64,000 bases of DNA from assembly GCA_029263475.1 (NCBI GenBank), contig JAJCXK010000083.1, positions 1-64,000 on the forward strand, given 5' to 3'. Source of the DNA: Candidatus Nitrosopumilus sp. (GTDB taxonomy: Archaea > Thermoproteota > Nitrososphaeria > Nitrososphaerales > Nitrosopumilaceae). Both the position numbers and the translations under genes were made by a program. A model generated the notes under the pieces. That model was not told where the DNA came from. It made no database searches and saw nothing but the letters and a program-made list of their open reading frames with translations. Positions within the stretch are counted from its first letter, which is position 1. Each line of letters opens with the position of its first letter. Positions 25,297 through 33,674 of the stretch are shown in pieces.

Positions 25297-25884
25297 TTGA
25301 GTTCAAGTGTATTGAAACATCAGGTGCATTCTCCAAAAAAAGAAAAAACGCGTAGCATTACGTATCGTCTGCCTGTAAAATTGGTTGAAGCAATTGAAAA
25401 TGAGGCAATGAATCACAACATTTCTCACAATGTCATGGCCCGGCAAATTTTAGAAAAATACATCGAATGGGATCGATTTGCAAACAAGATTGGCATGATA
25501 CCAGTACCTAAAAAAATACTGGATATGCTGGGAATTGAGATGAGTGCAACTGAGATAAATGAAATTATTAACGTGATTAAGCCTGTAATCAAGGACACTG
25601 TATTATTCATCAAGGGCAAATATGATTTGAAAAGATGCATTGAAACTCTTGAGGACTATATGCGTGCATCTGGAATGAAATCAGACCATAGGATTGAGGG
25701 AGAATTACATCATTTCATAATTCAGCATGACCTTGGAAGCAATTGGTCAATCTTTACCGAACAATTACTGCAAGAAATTTTCAAAGAATTTCTGCCTGAT
25801 TCAAAAATGAAATGCCAGACAACAGAATCCACAGTAATTGCATCGATAGGATTGGGAAGTGATTTTAGCGAGCATGAATACTGA
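25297..25884 (+). CDS. Ribbon-helix-helix domain protein with TTG start
   Basis: 195 residues. About residues 17-56 resemble a CopG/Arc ribbon-helix-helix DNA-binding domain (RSITYRLPVKLVEAIENEAM, HNISHNVMARQILEKYIEW). The rest is a helical alpha/beta domain of unknown type. The only in-frame start that keeps the RHH domain is TTG (25297 or 25312); the first ATG would cut off the ribbon strand. Probably a transcriptional regulator. It is convergent with the TFB gene. Confidence 0.7.
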   Translation: MSSSVLKHQVHSPKKEKTRSITYRLPVKLVEAIENEAMNHNISHNVMARQILEKYIEWDRFANKIGMIPVPKKILDMLGIEMSATEINEIINVIKPVIKDTVLFIKGKYDLKRCIETLEDYMRASGMKSDHRIEGELHHFIIQHDLGSNWSIFTEQLLQEIFKEFLPDSKMKCQTTESTVIASIGLGSDFSEHEY

Positions 25885-25909
25885 AACTTATATTACAAAT
25901 TTAGAATGC

Positions 25910-26833
25910 CTATTCAGAATTTAGGGATTGATCTGCCTTCAATCCTTTGTACCTATTTCTGATTGTAACCTCTGTGACCCCTGCAGCTTCTGCAAGATCA
26001 CGTTGAGTGATTGATACTCCGTTCTTAACGCAGGAGAGGTAGAGTGCAGTTGCTGCAAGACCCATTGGATCCTTACCTGCTGATTCTTTACGCTCTTGCG
26101 CTTCTTTGAGAACTTTTACTGCGTATCTTTTTGTTTTTTCAGATATCTCAAGCTTGCTTGAAATTCGTGCGATACACTGAATTGAATCAACAACTGGCAT
26201 TTTTAATTCGAGTTCGTGATGTAACAGTCTGTAACACCTGGCAATGTCTTTTCGTTTTACGTTTGCAGCATCTGCAACATCTTTTAGCGTTCTAGGCGTT
26301 TCAGTATCCCTACATGCTGCATAAAGTGATGCTGCAATCATTGCAGATATTGATCTTCCGCGAACAAGTTTTTTCTCTAATGCTTTTCTGTAAATGTAAG
26401 CAGCTTTCTCAAGAACGTTTGCAGGTATTGATACTTTGTCTTTTAATTTATTCAAATCACTGAGTGCTTGCCTCAAATTTCTATCAACAGGTGCGTGAAC
26501 CTGGCTTCTGCTGTCCCATGTTCTCAGTCTTTCAATTGTACTCTTCATGGATGTGGACAGTGGCTTTCCTGAGGCATCTTTGTTTAGCGGATTGATAACT
26601 GTGGATAACCCCATATCGTGTATCATCAATGAAGATGGAGCGCCAGTTCTTGCCGGATCTGCACCGCCATCTTTTTGAAATGATCTCCATTCTGGACCTG
26701 ATTCTTGAGATTTTTCGGTAATCACATAGCCACATTTGCCACAAAAGTTTTCACCCGTAACCTCATCAGTTAGGATGGAATTCTTTCCACAACGTGCACA
26801 TGTCGGATTGGAATTTTTATTTTGATTTGACAT
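25910..26833 (-). CDS. tfb: Transcription initiation factor IIB
   Basis: A 307-residue TFB: zinc ribbon (CARCGKNS..NFCGKCG, about 12-37), B-finger/reader (GPEWRSFQKDGG), then two cyclin folds (about 110-200 and 205-300) with RGRSISAMIAASLYAACR and the C-terminal HTH AAGVTEVTIRNRYKGL. It recruits RNA polymerase to TBP-bound promoters. One of two TFB genes in this window; the other (49991) differs in linker and C-terminus. Confidence 0.96.
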   Translation of the reverse strand: MSNQNKNSNPTCARCGKNSILTDEVTGENFCGKCGYVITEKSQESGPEWRSFQKDGGADPARTGAPSSLMIHDMGLSTVINPLNKDASGKPLSTSMKSTIERLRTWDSRSQVHAPVDRNLRQALSDLNKLKDKVSIPANVLEKAAYIYRKALEKKLVRGRSISAMIAASLYAACRDTETPRTLKDVADAANVKRKDIARCYRLLHHELELKMPVVDSIQCIARISSKLEISEKTKRYAVKVLKEAQERKESAGKDPMGLAATALYLSCVKNGVSITQRDLAEAAGVTEVTIRNRYKGLKADQSLNSE

Positions 26834-26980
26834 GTTAAATCCTCAACACATCATCCTACTTGCTGGGCTTGTTATGAGAGAAAAGTGAATACTTTGTTTA
26901 TCTTGATTCATGTCTTAGAAATTATTCTCAGGTATAAGAAGTGTGAGTATCTTGGTTGGGTATTTGAAATTTTTTGTAAG

Positions 26981-27241
26981 TTATGAGATAACTGTAATTT
27001 CCGGAGTTGACGCACCTCCATATCCGGGATCAATGGTTTGTTTGGGATTTAGCGTGGTATCATGATGACATGGCTTGTTACATACGGGACAAAATTTTCT
27101 GTCGAGGACAATACATTGACAGATGTGATTTTTTACATATGCTTGTGCAGCTTGATTCCATTCACCGGTACCGTTACAATATACGCAAACATATGATGGA
27201 GAAGTCACTCCCTTACAGAAATCGCATACGTCCTCAGTCAT
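26981..27241 (-). CDS. Small zinc-finger protein (DnaJ-type Cys motifs)
   Basis: 86 residues with CDFC, CVYCNGTG, CQC and CPVCNKPCH clusters. The CxxCxGxG element is like one repeat of the DnaJ zinc domain, and the later CPVC/CxH may form another site. It lacks a J-domain. Possibly a protein-folding or RNA-binding helper; function unknown. Divergent from the mutase B12 subunit gene. Confidence 0.75.
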   Translation of the reverse strand: MTEDVCDFCKGVTSPSYVCVYCNGTGEWNQAAQAYVKNHICQCIVLDRKFCPVCNKPCHHDTTLNPKQTIDPGYGGASTPEITVIS

Positions 27242-27316
27242 GTCTTATGACGTTAAGATGATCAAATCAATATATTTGCAGAGATCACAAGGTAAAAACC
27301 AAATAAAGCTTTTAAA

Positions 27317-27763
27317 ATGTCCTCGAATACAAGTATGCGTATGAAGCAAAAAACTGCATCTCGAAGTATCAAAATTTTGGTAGCCAAATTGGGTCTTGAT
27401 GGACATGATAGAGGGGCTCTTGTACTTTGTAGAGCGTTTAGGGATGCAGGCATGGAGGTAATCTATTCAGGGCTTTTTGCAACTCCTGACAGAATTGCTC
27501 AAATTGCAGAGGATGAAGACGTTGATGCAGTGGCAATGAGCTTGCTTAACGGTGCACATGGAACCCTTTTCCCAAGAGTGGTCAAGACCATGAAGAAGAA
27601 AGGAATCAAAGATGTTCTGATAGTCGGCGGAGGGGTAATTCCTGAAATTGACCATAAAGACTTGGTCAAGTCCGGGGTGGATCACGTGTTTGGTCCTGGT
27701 ACGCCATTACCTACAATCATTGATCATATTACAATCGGCGTTTCTAAATTAAGAAAAATATAA
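27317..27763 (+). CDS. Methylmalonyl-CoA mutase, small (B12-binding) subunit
   Basis: Up to 148 residues: KILVAKLGLDGHDRGALVL contains the cobalamin-ligating DxHxxG motif, followed by VDAVAMSLLNGAH and the GGGVIP dimethylbenzimidazole-tail pocket. It is the cobalamin domain that partners with the large subunit encoded 5.4 kb away on the opposite strand. A TATA-like TTTTAAAA overlaps the first ATG, so the leaderless start may be Met7 or Met9 (27335 or 27341). Confidence 0.95.
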   Translation: MSSNTSMRMKQKTASRSIKILVAKLGLDGHDRGALVLCRAFRDAGMEVIYSGLFATPDRIAQIAEDEDVDAVAMSLLNGAHGTLFPRVVKTMKKKGIKDVLIVGGGVIPEIDHKDLVKSGVDHVFGPGTPLPTIIDHITIGVSKLRKI

Positions 27764-27772
27764 GAAAAAAGA

Positions 27773-28771
27773 TTATTCTGTGGATTCAGGCCACATCATT
27801 TTACGCATCTCTTTGCCAACTTTTTCAATTTGGTGTGCGTCATATTCTTTCATGTATTTGTCAAAGGATTCTTTACCTTTACTTTGGTACTCAGAAATCC
27901 ACTCTTTGTTGAATGTACCATCTTGAATCATGGTGAGGACTTTTTTCATGTTTGCCTTACTTGCAGAATCCATAACCATTGGACCTCGTGTCAGTCCGCC
28001 ATACCTGGCAGTCTCACTTACACGTCTCCACATTCCATTGATACCATATCTCTGAATCAAATCTACAATGAGTTTAAGCTCATGTAAAACTTCAAAGTAT
28101 GCAATTTCGGGTTGATACCCTGCTTCAACTAGAGTCTCAAATGCATTTGTAACCATCGAAGCTGCACCGCCACAAAGGTCTGCTTGTTCGCCAAACCAAT
28201 CTGTCTCCACTTCTTCTTTGAAAGCGGTTTTGATTAGTCCTGCTCTAGCACTACCTATGGCCTTTGCAATTCCTAATGTTCTATCCCAAGCTTTTCCTGT
28301 AAAGTCTTGTTCTACTGCAACAATTGATGGGGTTCCAAAGTTTTCAAGGTATGTCTCTCTGACTTTGGATCCTGGACCCTTTGGTGCAACCATGATTAAA
28401 TCTACATTGCTTGGGGCCTCAATCCATTTCCAATAAATTGCAGCTGCATGAGAAAATGACAATGCTTTTCCTTCTGAAAGATTTGGTCCGATGTCATCTT
28501 TGTATACCTGACCCTGAATCATGTCTGGAATCAATACGTGAATGATGTCTGCTTGTTTTGTTGCATCTGCAACAGACATCACCTTGTGACCGTCAGCTTC
28601 TGCCTTTTTCCAGCTATTACCGCCTTCTTTAAGACCGATTATCACATTAAGACCTGAGTCTTTCATGTTGTTTGCTTGCGCATCACCTTGGATTCCATAA
28701 CCAATAACAGCTATTGTTTGATCTTTGATAGGATCAAGACTGATATCGTTATCTTTCCATGTTTTTGCCAT
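27773..28771 (-). CDS. ilvC: Ketol-acid reductoisomerase
   Basis: A 332-residue class I KARI of valine/isoleucine synthesis, which converts acetolactate to dihydroxyisovalerate with NAD(P)H and Mg2+. N-terminal Rossmann motif GYGIQGDAQANN, then VAPKGPG, and the knotted C-terminal domain with metal ligands (DLCGGAASM, EVLHELKLIVDLI, and SETARYGG). It ends 10 nt from the convergent mutase small-subunit gene. No ilvBN nearby. Confidence 0.97.
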   Translation of the reverse strand: MAKTWKDNDISLDPIKDQTIAVIGYGIQGDAQANNMKDSGLNVIIGLKEGGNSWKKAEADGHKVMSVADATKQADIIHVLIPDMIQGQVYKDDIGPNLSEGKALSFSHAAAIYWKWIEAPSNVDLIMVAPKGPGSKVRETYLENFGTPSIVAVEQDFTGKAWDRTLGIAKAIGSARAGLIKTAFKEEVETDWFGEQADLCGGAASMVTNAFETLVEAGYQPEIAYFEVLHELKLIVDLIQRYGINGMWRRVSETARYGGLTRGPMVMDSASKANMKKVLTMIQDGTFNKEWISEYQSKGKESFDKYMKEYDAHQIEKVGKEMRKMMWPESTE

Positions 28772-28972
28772 AGCAAAATTCCGGAATAACCCTATTTTAT
28801 GCGTAATGGTTTTTGAGGCATGCTTTCCAAATTTTGCATGTCAAACATTGGGGAAAATTAATTCAATAAAAAATCCAAACCGACAGATTATTTTTTCAAG
28901 TTTTTCTATTTTTGGAAAATGATTGCTAGTTTGTTGTAATTGACATGTCGCTTGGGGGATTGGTTCTTTTCA

Positions 28973-29224
28973 TCATACATTTAGAATGCAAATTAAAGCA
29001 TCAATCTCTTGAATACGATCATTTAGAGTCAAGTTAGATGTTGATGGTTGCGCGATATCTGCAATAATTTTTATTCGATGTATGATGGATTCCTCTACGG
29101 GATATCGTTCAATGTCTATTTTTAGTAAATCACATAATTGATACACTTTGGCAATGTCTCTGCTTTCAAGATTTATCTTGATATCCTGTAATTTTTGCCT
29201 TATGATGATCTCATTTTGTCCCAC
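28973..29224 (-). CDS. Small hypothetical helical protein
   Basis: 83 residues, MGQNEIIIRQKLQDIKINLE, wholly alpha-helical in character, no Cys, no motif I recognise. Coding character is fair (balanced charge, ATG start). The region upstream to 29554 contains no supported gene. Confidence 0.5.
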   Translation of the reverse strand: MGQNEIIIRQKLQDIKINLESRDIAKVYQLCDLLKIDIERYPVEESIIHRIKIIADIAQPSTSNLTLNDRIQEIDALICILNV

Positions 29225-29554
29225 ACTTATTGTCTAAATGAAATACTGATAACTTTTTCTTATTTCACAAATTACAATCTATGCTAATCTGTGTTATCTG
29301 TTTTGTAGTAAATGACTGTCTACTCTGTCCACATTCTTCAGATGTGCGTTATATTACTTCAAAACCTAATTCACCAATGACATCTGTGAAACTTGAGCAT
29401 ATTTTGATTCTTTTTCAATTTGTGGGTTTTTCTGATGTTGATCTGAAAAGTTTGAATCTGCTCTGGATTATTCTGTAAAATATTTTTTAACATATCTGCA
29501 TGTTTGGAGATTTATCTTAATTAATTGATTATTGAGAGATTATTATTTGCGAGA
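29225..29554. other. Intergenic stretch with nothing recognised
   Basis: About 330 nt, AT-rich. A plus-strand frame at 29281-29478 looks non-coding (Leu/Cys/Phe-rich without pattern). I see no RNA gene, repeat or strong inverted repeat here. Confidence 0.5.
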
Positions 29555-29953
29555 ATGGGACAAAAGTTGTTGTTTGAAAAGAATACAGATCGGTTAATAA
29601 TAATTTCGATGAGTTTCTCATGTGATTCGCAAGAGGAACATCATCTAGTCAAATATCTCAAAGCCAACTTACCCGTAGCACTCAAACGTAGGGTAGAAAG
29701 TCTGTCTTGCGATGTAGTTCAACAGGGTGCTGATAACGCAACTGTCTCTGTAAATGTAGAATTTTTGCTTGGATTGATGGAAAAGCCTCGTGTAATGTAT
29801 GGAATTTCTCATTTGCTGTTTCTGACAATAACAAAATTTCAAAAAATGAATGTTGAAATTGATGGAAACAAAGTATCATCAGAGATCACTGATGAAGGAT
29901 TAAGAAAATTGATTAAAAAAATTTATGAACAATTGAAAGAGGAAAAAGGATAA
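29555..29953 (+). CDS. Hypothetical archaeal protein
   Basis: About 132 residues from MGQKLLFEKNTDRLII; the frame is open ten codons earlier from a TTG. It reads as an alpha/beta protein (strand RLIIISMSFSCD, helix HHLVKYLKANLPVALKRRV, strand NATVSVNVEFLL, helix-rich end). No function recognised. A 39-residue zinc-ribbon gene converges on its end. Confidence 0.65.
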   Translation: MGQKLLFEKNTDRLIIISMSFSCDSQEEHHLVKYLKANLPVALKRRVESLSCDVVQQGADNATVSVNVEFLLGLMEKPRVMYGISHLLFLTITKFQKMNVEIDGNKVSSEITDEGLRKLIKKIYEQLKEEKG

Positions 29954-29974
29954 CTTTTCAGAATCTGTTAAAAT

Positions 29975-30094
29975 TTAGATTTCAATTACTTTACCACATG
30001 AACGACATTTTACAGTGACTTTCTTACCTGCCAGTCTGATGAATCGCTTTGAGCCACATTCTGGACAAATTGGACATGAGCGTGCAGGTTCCAT
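29975..30094 (-). CDS. Zinc-ribbon microprotein, 39 residues
   Basis: The translation starts MEPARSCPICPECGSKRFIR and continues LAGKKVTVKCRSCGKVIEI. Two CxxC knuckles (CPEC, CRSC) separated by about 17 residues form a classic zinc ribbon; an extra CPIC overlaps the first knuckle. Such ribbons occur in transcription or ribosome-associated proteins. It lies 38 nt upstream of the SelB-like gene and is on the same strand, so it may be co-transcribed with it. Missed by length-filtered gene finding. Confidence 0.7.
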   Translation of the reverse strand: MEPARSCPICPECGSKRFIRLAGKKVTVKCRSCGKVIEI

Positions 30095-30132
30095 GAGTTT
30101 TCAATCATGTTTTTTGATTATATAAAATCAGC

Positions 30133-31053
30133 CTATTGTATTGCGCCACTTCCGAGTATTCTAATTGTTGTTGATTCAGGTTTTAGAATTACCGCAATCT
30201 GACCTGTCTTACATACTACTGGCTTTTCAAACGTTAGTTTCAACGGAGAAATCGATGTGAATTTTGCGGCCTTGATCTGCAATCCTATGTTTACCAAGCA
30301 GCCCTGATTTTCTGCAATGTCATTTTTGTAAAAGGGACTTTTCTGGAAGTCAAGTTCAATCTCAGTTTTTACGTCCACTGCTTCTTCTTCAGAGATTACG
30401 TCTCCACGCCCTACATCATCCGGCTTGACGCCTTTTACTGCCAATCCCACCCTTGCAGGACATATTGATTCGTTAACTGGATCGTCGTGCATTTGAATCG
30501 ACTTTATCATAACATCAATTCCTGCAGGGTATAGTTTTAGATTGTCATACTGTTTTATCATTCCATTTGTTACCTGGCCTAAAATCACAGTTCCAACACC
30601 CTTGACGTCAAAACAATGATCGATTACCATTTCAGACGGTTCGTTATTTGTGATTGGCTCAAGCTTATTCATCTCTTCTTTAATCGTATCGTGATCAACC
30701 TTCACATAATTTTCTACAACTGTACCCTTGATCATCATGTCTAGTTTTACCTCATCGACATCAAAAGTGTGAGATAAAATCCCTTTTTCCTTTTTTAATA
30801 AATCCAGTGCAATAATCTGTTCACCTGTAAATTTGTCTAATTTATCAACATACAGTATGGCATATTCAGCTAGATTAATTGCCTGAAAAAGAGGTTGTAT
30901 TTTATCTGGAAATCCACTCGGCACTACCCATGTTTTGATCACATCTGATTCTTTTCTGTCATAAAGTGTAAGATCCGTTTCTGTACCTTTTTTCCCAAAT
31001 TCAGTTACGATATCCTGTTTTCCTAAAACTACAAAATTTACAGATCTGACCAC
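30133..31053 (-). CDS. EF-Tu/SelB-like translation factor paralogue lacking a GTPase P-loop
   Basis: 306 residues. The C-terminal two-thirds look like EF-Tu domains II and III (DHCFDVKGVGTVILGQVTNG, IMIKSIQMHDDPV-like strand, GLAVKGV, RGDVIS, KTGQIAVILKPESTTIRILG). The N-terminal 110 residues keep the shape of a G domain (SVNFVVLGKQDIV, YAILYVDKLDKFTGEQIIA) but have no GHVDHGKT P-loop or proper G2/G3 motifs, so GTP binding is unlikely. This matches the archaeal family of SelB-related pseudo-GTPases, whose role is unclear. Confidence 0.75.
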   Translation of the reverse strand: MVRSVNFVVLGKQDIVTEFGKKGTETDLTLYDRKESDVIKTWVVPSGFPDKIQPLFQAINLAEYAILYVDKLDKFTGEQIIALDLLKKEKGILSHTFDVDEVKLDMMIKGTVVENYVKVDHDTIKEEMNKLEPITNNEPSEMVIDHCFDVKGVGTVILGQVTNGMIKQYDNLKLYPAGIDVMIKSIQMHDDPVNESICPARVGLAVKGVKPDDVGRGDVISEEEAVDVKTEIELDFQKSPFYKNDIAENQGCLVNIGLQIKAAKFTSISPLKLTFEKPVVCKTGQIAVILKPESTTIRILGSGAIQ

Positions 31054-31227
31054 ATAATTAGAACTAAAAATCGAACTTATGAAGTTTTGAATTTTTTTAA
31101 CTCAGTACACAGATAACTTGGCAAATTTTCCTTCTTTTAATATTAAATTCAAAATTGTGATAATTGTTGGAACTTGATGCTTGCAATTTCTGTTTTGTAA
31201 AATTATCTGCACGTTATGTATGAAAAA

Positions 31228-31989
31228 TCACGGATATGAATTCAAAACTTCTGAATAACTTACGAATCTGTGATTTTTTGGTTTTACCAGTTTTTGATAA
31301 TACTTGCTAACGGGTTTGCCTGTTGAACCATTTAGACCCAACGGACCTTTGACATATTTTTCATTATTTGCCCAATTGAGAACCTCATCTTTTGGGGCAT
31401 AGTGATTTAGGATTTTTGTATTTACCACTGTTTGAAGAATTTTGCCATATTTTTTAGAAGATGGCACATCCTCGGTAATTGATGCTCCAAAAAAATATGC
31501 GCTTTCTACAATTCCTGAATTCTCTTTCTTTTTTGCAAGAAATTCAAGCGTACTCAATATTACCTGTGAGCCTAAAGAGTGCCCCATCAGTCTAATCTTG
31601 GTCTTGGGACTGGTTGTTTTGAAATCTTCTATAAACTTTCCAAGATTTCGACCGTTTTTCTTGGCAATTTTTTGGCCAACTGCAAGTGCATGTTTTGCAT
31701 TTTTCATCAAATGAGCTCCCGTGACATTTGAATCGTAACTAAAGCCGATGACGGGCTGATCGTAGCCTAGCTTGTGCAATCTGTTTTTTGCCAATACTAC
31801 CTTTGCAACCGCACCTGCATTGTCATTTCTTAATCCGTGAATCATTATTGTAAATTCTTTTGAGTTAACTAATTTCTTAAAATCGTTTTTTGGATACGTA
31901 TAGTATGAGTTATTTTTCAAAGTATTCCCGTCGGATAGATCATAATACCCCCTGGTTGAAATTCTTGCTACGGGTTTCAAATCATTCAT
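31228..31989 (-). CDS. Alpha/beta hydrolase (DUF900-like)
   Basis: 253 residues starting with the ATG that overlaps the end of metG (MNDLKPVARISTRGYYDLS). The nucleophile elbow GHSLGSQV is at about residue 137, with FTIMIHGLRND as the oxyanion-side strand and a late NHYAPKDEVLNW (acid) and NHRFVSY (His). It belongs to the esterase/lipase-like hydrolases; the substrate is unknown. No signal peptide. Translationally coupled to MetRS. Confidence 0.8.
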   Translation of the reverse strand: MNDLKPVARISTRGYYDLSDGNTLKNNSYYTYPKNDFKKLVNSKEFTIMIHGLRNDNAGAVAKVVLAKNRLHKLGYDQPVIGFSYDSNVTGAHLMKNAKHALAVGQKIAKKNGRNLGKFIEDFKTTSPKTKIRLMGHSLGSQVILSTLEFLAKKKENSGIVESAYFFGASITEDVPSSKKYGKILQTVVNTKILNHYAPKDEVLNWANNEKYVKGPLGLNGSTGKPVSKYYQKLVKPKNHRFVSYSEVLNSYP

Positions 31990-33637
31990 CTGGTCCCAAT
32001 TCAGTTTTATATTTTTCAATGTCTGATTTCTCGACTTTAACAAATAACGGTGATGATTCGCCTAGTATGTGACCTGAAGCAATTTCTAATTTTGACATGT
32101 CATTCCAAGACGAATTATCAATCATTTCATCCAATCCTAGCTGATCCCAAATTTTTTGTGCGGATTCGGGAATGAATGGAAATATGGCAACAGCTAGGCT
32201 TCTGGCGGCATTTACTGATAGGTATACGCAGTTTGTTGTCCCGGGACCATTTTTCCATGGTTCCTTATGCTGGAAATATTGGTTAAAGTGTGATGAGAAC
32301 TCCATGATTTTCTTCAAAGCTCTGTCTAGATGATTCTGTTCCATTAGGGCGCCAATTTCGGTTGAAAGATTTTTAATTTTCTGTTCTGCCTCCAAATCTT
32401 TTTCATCAAACTGTTCTGTCTCTGGAACTTTTCCGTCAAATGCTTTTTTCGTAAAGCCAAGCGCCCGGTTTACAAAATTCCCTAGATTCCCAATTAACTC
32501 TGAATTAATTCTGGTAGTGAAATCATCCCAGTCAAAGTTCAAATCATCTTGAGAGTATGGGTTTATTGATACAAGATAGAATCTGAGATAGTCTGCAGGA
32601 TAGTATTTTAAAAACTGTTTCAATCCGATATACCAATTTCTGCTTTTGGATATTTTCTTTCCTTGTAATGTAAGATGTCCTCTAGTTGGAATGTAGTCTG
32701 GCAATTTGTATTCCTTATTCAGTCCCAATCTCATTGAAGTCAAGAAAAGATAGTGGTGGTAAACGATATCTTTTCCAATAAAATGGTAGATGTCCGCAGA
32801 GTTCCAGAATTCTTTTCCGTCAATTCCTTTATCATTCAAAAATTTCATTGCAGTTGAAATGTATGCCAAATGGTTGTCAAACCACCCGTAGAACACCTTT
32901 CCATTTGCTTCATCCAATGGCACTGGAACACCCCATGGAATGTCTCGGGTGATGTCCCAATCAATCAGTCCTGACTTAATCCAATTCTGAACGTATTTCT
33001 TTACATCTTTTTGAAGGTGCTCGTTACCTTCTAGCCATTCTGATAATGCATCTCCAAATGTTGTTAGGCGGTAAAAGTAATGACTTGTTTTTTCCTTTGT
33101 GGGGGGTTGTCCGCATAGAGAACATTTGGGATCCGTAATCTCTTCAGGTACTCGTCCACACTTTTCGCACAGATCTGAATACTGATCTTCTGCCTTGCAA
33201 TACGGACAGATGCCTTTAACATATCTGTCTGGCAAGAATTTTCCATCATTCTTACAATAGAATTGGATGATTTCTTTTTCATAAACATGTCCTGAGGCAT
33301 TTAACTTCTTAAAGACATCCTGAACAAACGCAATATTTTCAGCAGAGCTGGTTTTGTAAAAGAAATCAAAATTGATGTTGAATGCAGAAAAATCATCGTA
33401 ATCTCGTTTATTCCAATGAGCGACATATTCAGACGTTGTTTTTCCTTCTTTTTCTGATTGAATCAAAATGGGTGTTCCAAAATCATCTGATGCACATACA
33501 TAGTATGCTTCAACTCCGCTCAGTTTTAGAAATCTGGTTGTAACGTCTGCAGGAAGATACGTTGATGCAACATGTCCTAAATGAATTTCACCGTTTGCAT
33601 ATGGCAACGCACTTGTAATGATAGCTCTTTTGTTCAT
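31982..33637 (-). CDS. metG: Methionyl-tRNA synthetase
   Basis: A 551-residue class I synthetase: HLGH signature (GEIHLGHVAS, about 16-25), CP zinc knuckles (ICPYCKAEDQYSDLCEKCG and CSLCG), a KMSKS loop as KISKSRN, and the anticodon-binding helical domain (about 390-551). The C-terminal dimerisation domain of bacterial-type MetRS is absent, as expected for archaea. Overlaps the start of the downstream hydrolase gene. Confidence 0.97.
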   Translation of the reverse strand: MNKRAIITSALPYANGEIHLGHVASTYLPADVTTRFLKLSGVEAYYVCASDDFGTPILIQSEKEGKTTSEYVAHWNKRDYDDFSAFNINFDFFYKTSSAENIAFVQDVFKKLNASGHVYEKEIIQFYCKNDGKFLPDRYVKGICPYCKAEDQYSDLCEKCGRVPEEITDPKCSLCGQPPTKEKTSHYFYRLTTFGDALSEWLEGNEHLQKDVKKYVQNWIKSGLIDWDITRDIPWGVPVPLDEANGKVFYGWFDNHLAYISTAMKFLNDKGIDGKEFWNSADIYHFIGKDIVYHHYLFLTSMRLGLNKEYKLPDYIPTRGHLTLQGKKISKSRNWYIGLKQFLKYYPADYLRFYLVSINPYSQDDLNFDWDDFTTRINSELIGNLGNFVNRALGFTKKAFDGKVPETEQFDEKDLEAEQKIKNLSTEIGALMEQNHLDRALKKIMEFSSHFNQYFQHKEPWKNGPGTTNCVYLSVNAARSLAVAIFPFIPESAQKIWDQLGLDEMIDNSSWNDMSKLEIASGHILGESSPLFVKVEKSDIEKYKTELGPDE

Positions 33638-33674
33638 CAGATGTAGTTAGATTGCCTAATTGATCTTAAGAAGT

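Noticed and set aside
29281-29478. A 65-codon plus-strand frame in the gap before the hypothetical at 29555.
   Set aside because: Composition without pattern, opposite to a better candidate on the other strand, no promoter-like context.
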